A DNA stretch of 64,000 nucleotides from Albimonas pacifica (GTDB lineage: Bacteria > Pseudomonadota > Alphaproteobacteria > Rhodobacterales > Rhodobacteraceae): the NCBI RefSeq assembly GCF_900113695.1, contig NZ_FOQH01000007.1, forward strand, positions 62,001-126,000. Direction: 5' to 3'. Below are positions 9,089 through 17,834 of this stretch, one piece after another. The notes beneath the pieces are model-generated. The model made no database searches. It was not told where the DNA came from and saw only the letters and a list, made by a program, of their open reading frames with translations. Within the stretch, counting starts at the first letter, position 1; each line of letters starts with the position of its first letter. The translations under genes were made by a program, and so were the position numbers.

Positions 9089-9116
9089 GGGGAAGGCCGG
9101 GTTCCCGGCCTTCCCC
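9089..9116 (-). terminator. Hairpin after the flagellin gene
   Basis: The 13-bp arms GGGGAAGGCCGGG and CCCGGCCTTCCCC are perfect complements separated by two bases, 11 bp after the flagellin stop. No T run follows, as is common in very GC-rich genomes. It probably ends the monocistronic flagellin mRNA or protects its 3' end. Confidence 0.6.
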
Positions 9117-9126
9117 GTCGTCTCCC

Positions 9127-10701
9127 TTAGCGGAAGAGCGACAGCACGCTCTGCGGCGCCTGGTTGGCGATCGACAGCGCCTGGATGCCCAGCTGCTGCT
9201 GGACCTGCAGGGCCTGCAGGCGGGCCGAGGCCTCCTCCAGGTTGGCGTCCACCAGGGCGCCGATGCCCGAGGTCAGCGAGTCGGTCAGCGACTTCACGAA
9301 GTCGGCCTGGATGTCGATCCGGCCCTGGACGGAGCCGAACTCGGCGGCGGCGTCGATCGAGGTCTGGATCAGCGACTCGATGTTGGCCAGCGCGTTCGCG
9401 GCGCCGTCGGCGGTGGACACGTCGATGCCGTCGAGGCCCACCAGACCGCCCGAGGCGACGCCGCCCGAGCCGTCGTCGACCGTCAGCGCCACCGTTGCGG
9501 CGGCGTCGTTGTCGATCTGCAGCGTCGGGGGCTGCGAGATCGGGTCGTCCGACAGGTTCACCTGCACCGAGATGCCGTCGATCCCGCCGGCGTCGATCAC
9601 GCGCTTCAGGCCCGTCGCCACGTCGTTGAGCGTGTCGCCCTCCTTCGCGGTGTAGTCGAAGTTCTGGCCGCCCAGCGAGATGCGGAAGCCGTCGCCCTCG
9701 TTCACCACGCCGCCGGTGTTGCCGGCGCCGCCGAGCGAGACCGTCTCGGCCCGGGCGGTCAGGGTGCCCGCCGCGCCGGCCGCGCCGGCCGCCTGGGCGC
9801 CGCCGGCGTCAGGGTCGACCACGAAGGTGGTCGCGCCGGTGGAGGAGCCCTGCATGGTGATGGACTCGAACGAGTTGGTCGAGGAGATCGTCACCTCTCC
9901 CGCACCGGACACCGCGGTGGTCACCCCCTCGACGCCCAGGTTGGCCAGGCCCGCGGCGACGATGTCGTCCAGGTCGGCCACCGTGATGTTGGCGCCGGTG
10001 TTGTTGGTGAAGGTGAACTGCTGGTCGGCGAAGTCGATGGTCAGCGTGTCGCCGTCCGCCATGTCGTTGGCGATGGTGATGGTCGCGTCGTTCGCCGCGT
10101 TCGACAGGGTGGCGCCGGCGCCCACGGTATAGGTGCCGTCGTCGGCCACGGTGCCGATGCGGTCGATGGCGCTGGCGGTCTCGACCGTGCCGGCCTCCGA
10201 GGTCAGGTTCTGGCCGCGGAAGGAGATCGAGGACGAGGAGACCGAGCCGTTGCCCGCACGGTCGAGCGACGAGAGCACCGAGGTCTCGTCATAGGAGTCG
10301 ACCAGGTTCTTGCCGTTGAACTGGGCGGCGCCGAGCACCGAGGTGATCTGGCTGCGCAGCGCGTCGATGTCGGTCTGGATCTTGGCGCGGTCGACGTTCT
10401 CCTCCTGCGAGGCGACGATCTTGCCCTTGATGTCCGTCAGCAGCTCGGTGACCGTCTCGGCGGCCTGGCGGCCGACCTCGACGGTCGAGGCGCCGAGCGA
10501 CAGCGATTCGCTGATGCCCTTGAAGCCCTTCACGTCCGACTGCATGACCGAGGAGATCGCCCAGACGGCCGCGTTGTCCTTGGCGGACCCGACCTTCTTG
10601 CCGGTCGAGATCTGCTGCTGGATCTGGTTAAGGTTCTTGTTGGTGCCGTTCAGGGTCTGCAGCGCGACCATCGCGCTGGTGTTCGTGAGAATGCTGGCCA
10701 T
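9127..10701 (-). CDS. fliC: Flagellin (filament subunit)
   Basis: This is a 524-residue flagellin exported through the flagellar type III apparatus and polymerised into the filament. The conserved D0/D1 N-terminus runs NLNQIQQQISTGKKVGSAKDN, shown here as residues about 24-44. The C-terminal D0/D1 helix includes RLQALQVQQQLGIQALSIAN, ending SVLSLFR. Between about residues 155 and 430 lies a beta-rich, Gly/Thr/Asp-rich insert with flagellin-IN-like strands, so the protein is larger than the roughly 280-400 residue flagellins common in alphaproteobacteria. The ATG follows ACGGAGCAA. The flaF-flbT genes downstream are its probable regulators. Confidence 0.95.
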   Translation of the reverse strand: MASILTNTSAMVALQTLNGTNKNLNQIQQQISTGKKVGSAKDNAAVWAISSVMQSDVKGFKGISESLSLGASTVEVGRQAAETVTELLTDIKGKIVASQEENVDRAKIQTDIDALRSQITSVLGAAQFNGKNLVDSYDETSVLSSLDRAGNGSVSSSSISFRGQNLTSEAGTVETASAIDRIGTVADDGTYTVGAGATLSNAANDATITIANDMADGDTLTIDFADQQFTFTNNTGANITVADLDDIVAAGLANLGVEGVTTAVSGAGEVTISSTNSFESITMQGSSTGATTFVVDPDAGGAQAAGAAGAAGTLTARAETVSLGGAGNTGGVVNEGDGFRISLGGQNFDYTAKEGDTLNDVATGLKRVIDAGGIDGISVQVNLSDDPISQPPTLQIDNDAAATVALTVDDGSGGVASGGLVGLDGIDVSTADGAANALANIESLIQTSIDAAAEFGSVQGRIDIQADFVKSLTDSLTSGIGALVDANLEEASARLQALQVQQQLGIQALSIANQAPQSVLSLFR

Positions 10702-11085
10702 TTGCTCCGTTTCCCAAAGCTGGCGGCGCGTGCCGGCGCCGCATATTGCAGACCGACCGGAAACTTCCTCCGGCCGGAGAGAACCGCCTTTCTGACGGAG
10801 CGCATCGGGCGTTCGACCCGCCGCGCCGGCCCACCCCTTGGGGCCGCGACGAGGGAATTAGCGCGCCGACTCTGAAGAAGGTCTTAGCGGGCCGTCCCGT
10901 CCTGACGCGACTTCGCTCTGTTTTTAGGGGGATGCGGGGCATTCCTCGCACGGGCGCGCGACGCTCTTCGCTTCCTTGGCCTGCCGTGCTCTGTTAACTG
11001 AACCGGAGGCCCGCCGCGCCGTCACCCATGCGCAGCGGCCGCAGGCGCGGGCCGCACATGGGCAATTGGGGGGCCGGAGCCGCGG
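10702..11085. other. 384-bp gap: divergent promoters of flagellin and the MotA-like gene
   Basis: No gene is visible. On the minus strand a GGAAGTTT (10768-10761), 11 bases, then GCAATATG loosely resembles a sigma-28 flagellin promoter. Overlapping it, GG-N10-GC spacing (10754-10741) is compatible with sigma-54. Both matches are weak. On the plus strand the last bases carry CCGGAGCC, the Shine-Dalgarno of the gene at 11086. A more AT-rich stretch around 10855-10930 may hold the plus-strand promoter. Confidence 0.4.
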
Positions 11086-12288
11086 ATGGCCATCGTTCAG
11101 GACCGCAAGATCGAATTCTCGCAGCCGGTCAGGCAGATCGTGCTGATGGTCGTCGTCCTGGCGCTGGTGGCGGTGGGGATCTTCTTCCTCCTCGGCCCCA
11201 TCGAGGCGGTGTTCTCGGCCAACGTCTGGCTCAACGGCTTCATCGCCGCCGTCTTCGTGATCGGCGTGCTGTCGTGCTTCTGGCAGGCGCTGTCGCTGGT
11301 GCGCGCGGTGAACTGGCTGGAAGGCTTCGCCATCGACCGGCCGGGGCATGAGTTCGTCAATCCGCCGCGCCTGCTGACCTCGCTCGCCTCGCTGCTGCGC
11401 GACCGCCGCGCGCGCGAGGCGCTGACCGCGACCTCCTCGCGCTCCCTGCTCGACACCGTGGCCACCCGGCTCGACGAGCAGCGCGACATCACCCGCTACA
11501 TCATCAACCTGCTGATCCTGGTCGGTCTTCTGGGCACCTTCTGGGGCCTGAGCCAGGTGGTCCCGGGCATCGTCGAGACGATGCGCTCGCTGTCGGGCAC
11601 CCAGGATGCGAACGCCGATTCGATGCAGGTCTTCGCCAACCTGATGGCGGGGCTGAACAGCCAGCTCGACGGCATGGGCACGGCCTTCGCCTCGTCGCTG
11701 CTGGGCCTCGCCGGCAGCCTGGTGGTGGGGCTGCTGGACCTGTTCGCCGGCCACGGCCAGAACCGCTTCTACCGCGAGCTGGAGGAGTGGCTGTCGTCGA
11801 TCTCCCGGATCTCGCTGGGCGGCGGCGAGGGCGAGGCCTCGGTCGGCGCGCTGGCCGTCGACGCGCTGGACCGCAACGCCGAGCAGATCGAATCCCTCGT
11901 CGCCGCGCTGCGCGACGCCGAGGACCGCCAGCGCGCCGCCGACGCCCGGCTGGAGACGCTGGCCGCCGGCCTCTCGGGCCTGGTCCGCGCCCTGGAGGAG
12001 GAGCGCGAGACCCGCGCCCCCGCCCCGGCTGCGGCCCCGGCCTTCGACGACTCGAACCTCACCGCCCGCCTCGACCGGCTGGCCGCCGCGCAGGAGCGGG
12101 TGGTGCACCTGCTGGAGAAGGCGCAGGACAAGGAGGAGACGGACGAGGGCCGCCAGCGCCTGCGCTCGATCGACCTGCAGATCACCCGCCTGCTGGAGGA
12201 GGTCTCCGCCGGCCGCCAGGAGGCGACGGCCGAGCTGCGCATGGACCTCGCCCGCCTGACCCGCGCCGTGTCGGGCGAGCGGGGCTGA
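11086..12288 (+). CDS. MotA/TolQ/ExbB-type proton channel protein
   Basis: This 400-residue inner-membrane protein resembles MotA/ExbB channel subunits. Four hydrophobic helices lie at about residues 19-39, 47-69, 139-160 and 205-226; helices three and four (LLILVGLLGTFWGLS and LLGLAGSLVVGLLDL) carry the family pattern, including the conserved Thr/Gly of LLGTFWGL. The C-terminal about 150 residues are cytoplasmic, charged and partly coiled coil. The ATG follows CCGGAGCC. It sits three bases before the MotB/OmpA-like gene, so the pair should form one ion-driven stator-like complex. True MotA is shorter (about 290 residues), so a role outside the flagellar motor is possible. Confidence 0.8.
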   Translation: MAIVQDRKIEFSQPVRQIVLMVVVLALVAVGIFFLLGPIEAVFSANVWLNGFIAAVFVIGVLSCFWQALSLVRAVNWLEGFAIDRPGHEFVNPPRLLTSLASLLRDRRAREALTATSSRSLLDTVATRLDEQRDITRYIINLLILVGLLGTFWGLSQVVPGIVETMRSLSGTQDANADSMQVFANLMAGLNSQLDGMGTAFASSLLGLAGSLVVGLLDLFAGHGQNRFYRELEEWLSSISRISLGGGEGEASVGALAVDALDRNAEQIESLVAALRDAEDRQRAADARLETLAAGLSGLVRALEEERETRAPAPAAAPAFDDSNLTARLDRLAAAQERVVHLLEKAQDKEETDEGRQRLRSIDLQITRLLEEVSAGRQEATAELRMDLARLTRAVSGERG

Positions 12289-12291
12289 CGC

Positions 12292-14205
12292 ATGGCGCTG
12301 TCGCGACGCAACCAGCGCTACGAGGGCAACGTCTGGCCCGGGTTCGTGGATGCGATGACGGCGCTGCTGCTGGTGCTGATCTTCGTCCTGTCGATCTTCA
12401 TGATCATCCAGTTCGTGCTGCGCGACCTGGTGACGGGCAAGGACCAGGAGCTCGACAACCTCACCGCCCAGCTCGCCGAGGTCGCCCAGGTCCTGTCGCT
12501 GGAGCGCACCCGCGGCGAGCGGCTGCAGGGCGAGGTCGAGACGCTGTCGGCGACGCTGACGCGCGAGCGCTCGGAGATCGACCGCCTCTCGGCCCTGTCG
12601 GACAGCCTGCGCGCCGAGCGCGACGCCGCCGCCGCGCGCAACGACGACTACGAGGCCCGCGTCGCCGCCCTGCTGGACGACATCGGCGCCGCCCGCGACC
12701 GCATCGGGACCCTGACCGCCCGCGTCTCCGACGTCGAGGCCGAACGCGACGCCGAGACCGCGCGGGCCGAGGACCTGACCCAGACCCTCTCCCAGGCCCG
12801 CGCCTCGATCGACGAGCTGGAGGCGGCGCGCACCCGCGCGATCTCCGAGCAGGAGGCGATGCAGCTCACGCTCGCCCGGATGCGCGACGAGATCTCGGCG
12901 CAGGAGGAGGCCGCCCGCCTCGCCGCCGCGAAGACCGAGGCGCTGGAGGCCCTGACCGCCGACCTGCGCGCCGAGGCGCAGGAGACCCAGGCCACCCTGT
13001 CCGAGACCCTCCAGGCGCTGGCCGAGCGCAACCGGACGGTCGAGGAGCAGGACGCCGCCATCGCCTCGCTGTCCTCCGACGTCGAGGCCGCCGAACAGGC
13101 CCGCGCCGAGCAGGAGGCCGCCCGCGAGGCCGCGCAGACCGAGCTGCTGGAGCTGCGCGTCACGGAGGCAGAGAAGGAGAAGCTCCTCGCCGCCCTCCAG
13201 CAGGACCTGACCGAGGCCGAGAAGCAGAAGGCGGCCGAGGCCGCCGCCGCCCAGGCCCTGCGCGACCGGCTGGCGAACAGCCAGGACGAGCTGACCGCGA
13301 TGGAGCTGGCGCTGGAGGAGCAGCGCCGCAAGGCCGAGGAGACGCTGACCCTTCTCGCCGCCGCCAACCTCGCCAGGCAGGAGCTGCAGGACCAGGTCGA
13401 GGCCTCGGAGGAGGAGATCGCCGCGGCCCGCGCCGAGATGACCGAGCGCGAGGCGCTGCTGTCCGCCGCCCAGCGCCGCCTGACCGAGGAGCAGACCTCC
13501 GCCGCCGACGAGGCCCGACGCGTGGCGCTGCTCAACGCCCAGGCCCAGGAGCTGCGCCGCCAGCTCTCCGGCCTGCAGGAGCTGCTCGACGCGGAGGAAT
13601 CACGTAACGAGAACCTGAAGGTGCAGGTCTCCAACCTCGGCAGCCAGCTCAACTCGGCGCTGGCGCGCGAGCTGCAGCTCAAGCGCCGCGAGGCGGAGCG
13701 CAACGCCCAGGAGGTCGCCCGGCTGGAGGCGGAGAAGAAGTCGCTGGAGGCCCGCCGCTCGGAGTTCTTCGGCCGCATCCGCGAGGCGATCGAGGGCCGC
13801 GAGGGCGTCGAGGTGGTCGGCGACCGCTTCGTCTTCCAGTCCGAGGTGCTGTTCGCCCCCGGCTCGGCGGATCTCGGGGCCGACGGGCGCGCCGCGCTCG
13901 ACGATTTCGCCCAGCTCTTCCGCGAGGTGCAGGACGCCCTGCCCAACGAGCTGCCCTGGGTGCTGCGGGTCGACGGGCATACCGACGACGTGCCGCTGAC
14001 CGGCTCCGGCCGCTACCGCGACAACTGGGAGCTTTCCCAGGCCCGCGCGCTGTCGGTGGTGCGCTACCTCGCCGACGCCCAGGGTTTCCCGCCCGAGCGG
14101 CTGGCCGCCAACGGCTTCGGCGAATACCAGCCCATCGACCCCGCCGACACGCCCGAGGCCCGCGCCCGCAACCGCCGCATCGAGCTGAAGCTGACCGAGC
14201 GCTGA
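12292..14205 (+). CDS. MotB/OmpA-like peptidoglycan-binding protein with a very long coiled coil
   Basis: The protein has 637 residues. One transmembrane helix near the N-terminus (about 20-43, MTALLLVLIFVLSIFM) is preceded by FVDAMTA, where the Asp occupies the position of the proton-binding Asp of MotB. Residues about 50-490 are a nearly unbroken heptad-rich, Glu/Ala/Arg-rich coiled coil. The C-terminal domain (about 505-637) is OmpA-like, with LRVDGHTDDVPL, WELSQARALSVVRYL and ARNRRIELKLTER, and should bind peptidoglycan. It is coupled to the channel gene just upstream. Similar channel/OmpA pairs occur in Rhodobacterales as uncharacterised genes. The coiled coil is far longer than the spacer in MotB, PomB or ZorB. 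Confidence 0.85.
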   Translation: MALSRRNQRYEGNVWPGFVDAMTALLLVLIFVLSIFMIIQFVLRDLVTGKDQELDNLTAQLAEVAQVLSLERTRGERLQGEVETLSATLTRERSEIDRLSALSDSLRAERDAAAARNDDYEARVAALLDDIGAARDRIGTLTARVSDVEAERDAETARAEDLTQTLSQARASIDELEAARTRAISEQEAMQLTLARMRDEISAQEEAARLAAAKTEALEALTADLRAEAQETQATLSETLQALAERNRTVEEQDAAIASLSSDVEAAEQARAEQEAAREAAQTELLELRVTEAEKEKLLAALQQDLTEAEKQKAAEAAAAQALRDRLANSQDELTAMELALEEQRRKAEETLTLLAAANLARQELQDQVEASEEEIAAARAEMTEREALLSAAQRRLTEEQTSAADEARRVALLNAQAQELRRQLSGLQELLDAEESRNENLKVQVSNLGSQLNSALARELQLKRREAERNAQEVARLEAEKKSLEARRSEFFGRIREAIEGREGVEVVGDRFVFQSEVLFAPGSADLGADGRAALDDFAQLFREVQDALPNELPWVLRVDGHTDDVPLTGSGRYRDNWELSQARALSVVRYLADAQGFPPERLAANGFGEYQPIDPADTPEARARNRRIELKLTER

Positions 14206-14299
14206 GGCCCGCCGCCCTTCGCCTGGCCGCGCCGGGGCCGCGGGGACGTCGGCCCGACCGGCCCGCGCCCGGGCGCCCCGCCCCTCGGCGGCGGGACCG

Positions 14300-15085
14300 T
14301 CAGATGCCGTGCGCCATCCGCGCCCGCCGGGACGCCGACAGCTTCATCCCCGGCGCCGCCAGCCGCCCCTCGGGCCCCGTCCAGGCGTAGGCCAGCAGGC
14401 AGGGCTCGAGGTCGCCGGTGGTGATCCGGTGCTCATGCTCCGGGCGGTTGAGGATCAGCGAGCCGGGGGCGTAGACGGCGGCGTCGTTCTCCGACCAGGC
14501 GCCGGCGACCGAGAGATAGCTCTCCTCGATCTCCTTGTGGCTGTGCTGGGGATAGGTGGTCGAGGGCGCAAGCAGCACGAAGCCCAGGATCAGCCGCTCG
14601 GAGGGAACCGGGCCCTGCGGGCCCATCACCTCGCAATAGGCGTAGCGGCGCATCAGGTGGCGCGGGGGCCTGGCGTAGCCGTATTCCCAGGTCAGCCGAC
14701 CCGCGACCCGGCCCAGCGCGCGCGCCAGCGCCGACATCGCGCCGCGCTCGCCCACGTCCAGCGCGCGCGGCAGGTAGGCGGTCACCGGCTTCTCCTGCGG
14801 CGCGCGCGCCAGCAGGCGCGGATCGGCGTCGAGCACCGAGGACAGCGTCTCGCGCACCCGCCGGCGATGGGCGCGGATCGCCTTGCTGCCCCCCGCCGAG
14901 CCGCCGGCGCGGTAGAGCGTCTCGAACTCCCGCAGCAGGTAGCTCCAGTCCGGCGCCTCCGACAGGCGCGGGCCCGGCTCGGGCTCCGGGCTGGGCTCGG
15001 CGGCGGTCGCCGCCTCTCCGCCCGGGTCGCAGGGCGCGGGCGCCTCGTGCAGGGGCGTCTGGGTCTCGGGCCGGGAGGGCTGCAT
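14300..15085 (-). CDS. dddL: Dimethylsulfoniopropionate lyase, DddL type
   Basis: DddL is a cupin metalloenzyme that cleaves DMSP to dimethyl sulfide and acrylate, a reaction typical of marine Roseobacter-group bacteria. The protein has 261 residues from the ATG at 15085, which has GGAG at proper spacing. The cupin metal motif is YPQHSHKEIEESYLSVAG, with two His, a Glu and a Tyr, followed by APGSLILNRPEHEHRITTG, which supplies the last His. The conserved C-terminus CLLAYAWTGPEGRL is characteristic. The first about 60 residues are Pro/Glu-rich and variable. Divergent from the GFA gene; no acrylate or DMSP transporter genes lie next to it. Confidence 0.82.
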   Translation of the reverse strand: MQPSRPETQTPLHEAPAPCDPGGEAATAAEPSPEPEPGPRLSEAPDWSYLLREFETLYRAGGSAGGSKAIRAHRRRVRETLSSVLDADPRLLARAPQEKPVTAYLPRALDVGERGAMSALARALGRVAGRLTWEYGYARPPRHLMRRYAYCEVMGPQGPVPSERLILGFVLLAPSTTYPQHSHKEIEESYLSVAGAWSENDAAVYAPGSLILNRPEHEHRITTGDLEPCLLAYAWTGPEGRLAAPGMKLSASRRARMAHGI

Positions 15086-15416
15086 CGGCGGAGCTCCGGG
15101 GAGGGCGCCGGGCTCGCCCCAGGCGGCCGACGCGGATCGAAACGCGGATCGAGGGCGGGCGCGGGCCGGATCGGACCGGCAGGCGGCGGAGGCGGGCGGC
15201 GGGGCGTCGGCAGGGACGAGCGCACGGCGCGCCGCGGGCGCCCGGCGCGGTCGCCGACGCCGCGTCACAGATCGCGCCGCGCGGCCCTGGCGTCGGCGTC
15301 GAAAGCGACCTGTCGCACGTGGGCGCCGACATCGGCCCGGCTGGCGCTTGCGCGCCGCCCGTCCCGCCCCCAGACTGCGCCGGCCCGCGCAGACGGGCGC
15401 TGGACGGGAGGATGCG
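15086..15416. other. 331-bp divergent gap between dddL and the GFA gene
   Basis: No gene is convincing here. The region is GC-rich and must hold the dddL promoter and that of the gene at 15417. The sequence GGGAGGA (15406-15412) is the ribosome-binding site of the latter. I see no recognisable operator. Confidence 0.4.
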
Positions 15417-15818
15417 ATGAAGCTGTCAGGCCGCTGCTACTGCGGCGAGGTCCGCTACGAGGTCGAGGGCGACCCGGTGCTGCAGGCGCAGTGCCATTGC
15501 CGCGAGTGCCAGTATATCACCGGCGGCGCCCCCAACACCTTCATGATGTTCCCGCGCGAGGGCTTCCGCTACGTTCAGGGCGCCCCGAAGGACTTCGCCC
15601 GCAGCGATCTCGAGAAGCCGGTCACCCGCCAGTTCTGCCCGACCTGCGGCACGCATCTGGCGACCCAGATCTCGCGGGCGCCGATGACGGTGGTGAAGGT
15701 GGGCACGCTGGACGATCCCGCGGTGTTCGCGCCCGCCATGGCGATCTTCGCCTGCGACCGGCAGCCGTTCCACCAGGTCGCCGAGGGCCTCGCCGTCTTC
15801 GACAAGCGCCCCGGCTGA
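15417..15818 (+). CDS. GFA/CENP-V family zinc protein
   Basis: This 133-residue protein belongs to the GFA (glutathione-dependent formaldehyde-activating-like) family, small zinc proteins of mostly unknown substrate. It shows the expected cysteine pairs: GRCYCGEVRYEV at the N-terminus, CHCRECQ around residues 26-32 and FCPTCGTHL around 73-81. The ATG follows GGGAGGA at the right distance. It is monocistronic, ending in a hairpin at 15826. A role in detoxifying small aldehydes is possible but only inferred. Confidence 0.85.
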   Translation: MKLSGRCYCGEVRYEVEGDPVLQAQCHCRECQYITGGAPNTFMMFPREGFRYVQGAPKDFARSDLEKPVTRQFCPTCGTHLATQISRAPMTVVKVGTLDDPAVFAPAMAIFACDRQPFHQVAEGLAVFDKRPG

Positions 15819-15825
15819 TCGCGAA

Positions 15826-15849
15826 GCGCCCGCCGTCCGCGGCGGGCGC
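15826..15849 (+). terminator. Hairpin after the GFA gene
   Basis: GCGCCCGCCG and CGGCGGGCGC form a perfect 10-bp stem with loop TCCG, starting 8 bp after the stop codon at 15818. No long T run follows. Confidence 0.55.
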
Positions 15850-15960
15850 GTCTCCTGCCCCTCGCCTCCCGCGCCGGCCTCGCCAGTCCGCGGCGCCGCC
15901 CCCCGGCGCGCCGGGGCGGGCGGGTGGGAGGCGCGCCGGGGGGCGGCGCCGCGGCCGGTC

Positions 15961-15977
15961 CGGGCGCGCTGCGCCCG
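15961..15977 (-). terminator. Hairpin after suhB
   Basis: CGGGCGC-GCT-GCGCCCG forms a 7-bp stem shortly beyond the minus-strand suhB stop, preceded on that strand by CCTTTT. It also faces the GFA terminator, so the pair separates two convergent genes. Confidence 0.4.
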
Positions 15978-15984
15978 AAAAGGC

Positions 15985-16782
15985 TCAGCCGCGCAGCAGG
16001 CCGGCGAACTTCTCGAAGATCTCGGCGTTGGCGGCGACCACGTCGGCGGTCTCGAACGGATTGCGCTCGGGGTCCGAGAGCGACTCGGCGAAGCCGCCCG
16101 CCTCGCGCACCATCAGCAGGCCCGCGGCCATGTCCCAGGGCTTCAACCCCCGCTCCCAGAACCCGTCGTAGCGGCCCGCGGCCACCCAGGCGAGATCCAG
16201 CGCCGCCGCCCCGAAGCGACGCACGCCCGCGCAGCGCGGCATCAGCTTCGAGAGGTCCTTCAGCGTCGCCGGCAGCCCTTCGGTGCCGGCGAAGGGAATG
16301 CCGGTGGCGAACAGCATCTCGGTCATGTCGCGGCGCGAGCTGACCCGCAGGCGGCGGTCGTTCAGCCAGGCGCCGGCGCCCTTCTCGGCGGCGAAGATCT
16401 CGTCCTTGGTCGCGTCCAGGATCACCCCGGCCACCACCTCGCCCTTGTGCTCCAGCGCGATCGAGATCGCCCAGTGCGGCAGGCCGTGCAGGAAGTTGGT
16501 GGTGCCGTCGAGCGGGTCGACGATCCAGCGCCGGGTCTGGTCGGCGCCCTTGATCTCCCTGTCGCTCTCCTCGCCCAGCCAGCCGTAGGCAGGACGGGCC
16601 TCCATCAGCTCCTTCTTGATGATCTCCTCGGCCTTGAGGTCGGCGCGCGAGACGAAGTCCGCGGCGCCCTTGCGGCTGACCTGCAGGTTCTCGACCTCGC
16701 CGAAGTCGCGCAGCAGCCCGCGGGCGGCCTTGCGCGCGGCCTTGATCATCACGTTGAGATTGGCGGAACCGCTAGCGGACAT
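15985..16782 (-). CDS. suhB: Inositol monophosphatase family protein (SuhB)
   Basis: This 265-residue cytosolic Mg-dependent phosphatase hydrolyses inositol-1-phosphate-like substrates; SuhB also acts with Nus factors in rRNA transcription in some bacteria. The metal-binding residues are visible in GWLGEES (Glu), IVDPLDGTTNFLHGLP (Asp, Asp, Gly-Thr) and KPWDMAAGLLMVREAGG (Asp). Length and motif order are those of the family. It follows the cupin and efp genes on the same strand, about 170 bp downstream of the cupin gene. Confidence 0.92.
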   Translation of the reverse strand: MSASGSANLNVMIKAARKAARGLLRDFGEVENLQVSRKGAADFVSRADLKAEEIIKKELMEARPAYGWLGEESDREIKGADQTRRWIVDPLDGTTNFLHGLPHWAISIALEHKGEVVAGVILDATKDEIFAAEKGAGAWLNDRRLRVSSRRDMTEMLFATGIPFAGTEGLPATLKDLSKLMPRCAGVRRFGAAALDLAWVAAGRYDGFWERGLKPWDMAAGLLMVREAGGFAESLSDPERNPFETADVVAANAEIFEKFAGLLRG

Positions 16783-16950
16783 GTCTTCGATTCTCCTCGA
16801 GGCGCCCCGCCTCCCCGGGCGGGAGGCGATCGGCGCCGCGGTCAGCTCAGGCCGCCGCGGATCGGGGGCCTGCGGAATGCATGAGCCGCGCCGGGGGCCG
16901 GCGCGGCGTCGTTCAGGCGGGATCCGGCGGGCGCAGGCGCGCCGCGCGGA

Positions 16951-17271
16951 TCACTTCAGCTCGGTCTCGACGAAGCGCAGCTCGCCGTCGCCGGCGTTGA
17001 TCACGTCGTGGGCCACGCCCTTCTGGCGGAAGTAGCTCACGCCCGCGGTCATCTGCACGCGGGTCGCCGCGCCGTCGGGCCCGACGATGTCGACGGGCTG
17101 GGTGGTGACCGGGGTCACCACATAGTCCATCTGGTGCGTGTGCCAGCCCGTCGCCTGGCCGGGCGCGAAGACCCACTCGGTCACCCGCACGCGGTCGTTG
17201 TCGACCATCTGCCGGTGCGAGGCGGCGGGCCTGGCCACGTAGCCTTCGGGCGCGGGGGTCTCGAGGCACAT
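16951..17271 (-). CDS. Small cupin-domain protein
   Basis: This 106-residue single-domain cupin has the metal-type motif TGWHTHQMDYV and a second half with GVAHDVINAGDGELRFVE. It begins two bases after the efp stop codon, so it is probably co-transcribed and coupled with EF-P. No substrate can be named. Related small cupins are often annotated as cytoplasmic proteins of unknown function. Confidence 0.8.
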   Translation of the reverse strand: MCLETPAPEGYVARPAASHRQMVDNDRVRVTEWVFAPGQATGWHTHQMDYVVTPVTTQPVDIVGPDGAATRVQMTAGVSYFRQKGVAHDVINAGDGELRFVETELK

Positions 17272-17273
17272 GG

Positions 17274-17834
17274 TCAGGCGCGCTCGACGTATTCGAAGGT
17301 CTCGGTGTTCACCACCACCTGCTCGCCGGTTCCCACGAAGGGGGGGACGGTGATGCGCACGCCGTTGTCGAGGGTGGCGGGCTTGTAGGAGTTGGCGGCC
17401 GTCTGGCCCTTCACCACCGGCTCGGTCTCCTCGATGGTGCAGACCACCTTCTCGGGGAGCTGCATCGAGAGCGCCTCTTCCTCGTGGTATTCGACCACCA
17501 CGGTCATGCCGTCCTGCAGGAACGGGCGGCGGTCGCCCAGCAGGTCGGCGGGCAGCGCGATCTGCTCGAAGGTCTCGCTGTCCATGAAGGTCAGCATGCC
17601 GTCGGTCTCGTACAGGAACTGCTGGTCCTTCTGCTCGAGGCGCACGCGCTCGACCTTGTCGGCGGAGCGGAAGCGCTCGTTGAGCTTGGTGCCGTTGCGC
17701 AGGTTCTTCAGCTCGACCTGAGCGAAGGCCCCGCCCTTGCCGGGCTTCACGTGGGCGGTCTTCACCGCCACCCACAGGCCGCCGTCATGCTCGATGATGT
17801 TGCCGGGGCGGATTTCGTTGCCGTTGATCTTCAT
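17274..17834 (-). CDS. efp: Translation elongation factor P
   Basis: EF-P (186 residues) relieves ribosomes stalled at polyproline stretches. The N-terminal KOW-like domain has the modified loop VKPGKGGAF, where Lys33 aligns with the lysine beta-lysylated by EpmA. Two OB-fold domains follow, with [14 protein letters not shown] and the C-terminal [20 protein letters not shown]. The ATG at 17834 gives the standard N-terminus [19 protein letters not shown]. Many proteins in this window carry long proline runs, so EF-P should matter for their translation. Enzymes for Lys33 modification are not in the window. Confidence 0.96.
   Translation of the reverse strand: MKINGNEIRPGNIIEHDGGLWVAVKTAHVKPGKGGAFAQVELKNLRNGTKLNERFRSADKVERVRLEQKDQQFLYETDGMLTFMDSETFEQIALPADLLGDRRPFLQDGMTVVVEYHEEEALSMQLPEKVVCTIEETEPVVKGQTAANSYKPATLDNGVRITVPPFVGTGEQVVVNTETFEYVERA

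Noticed and set aside
10741-10768. Sigma-28 or sigma-54 promoter of flagellin as a firm call
   Set aside because: The -35-like GGAAGTTT is fair but the -10 region matches GCCGATAA poorly, and the overlapping sigma-54 reading has only the GG/GC dinucleotides. Left as a note.
11086-14205. Zorya-type phage defence (ZorA/ZorB)
   Set aside because: The long tail is on the OmpA-like subunit rather than the MotA-like one, and no ZorC/ZorD/ZorE gene follows.
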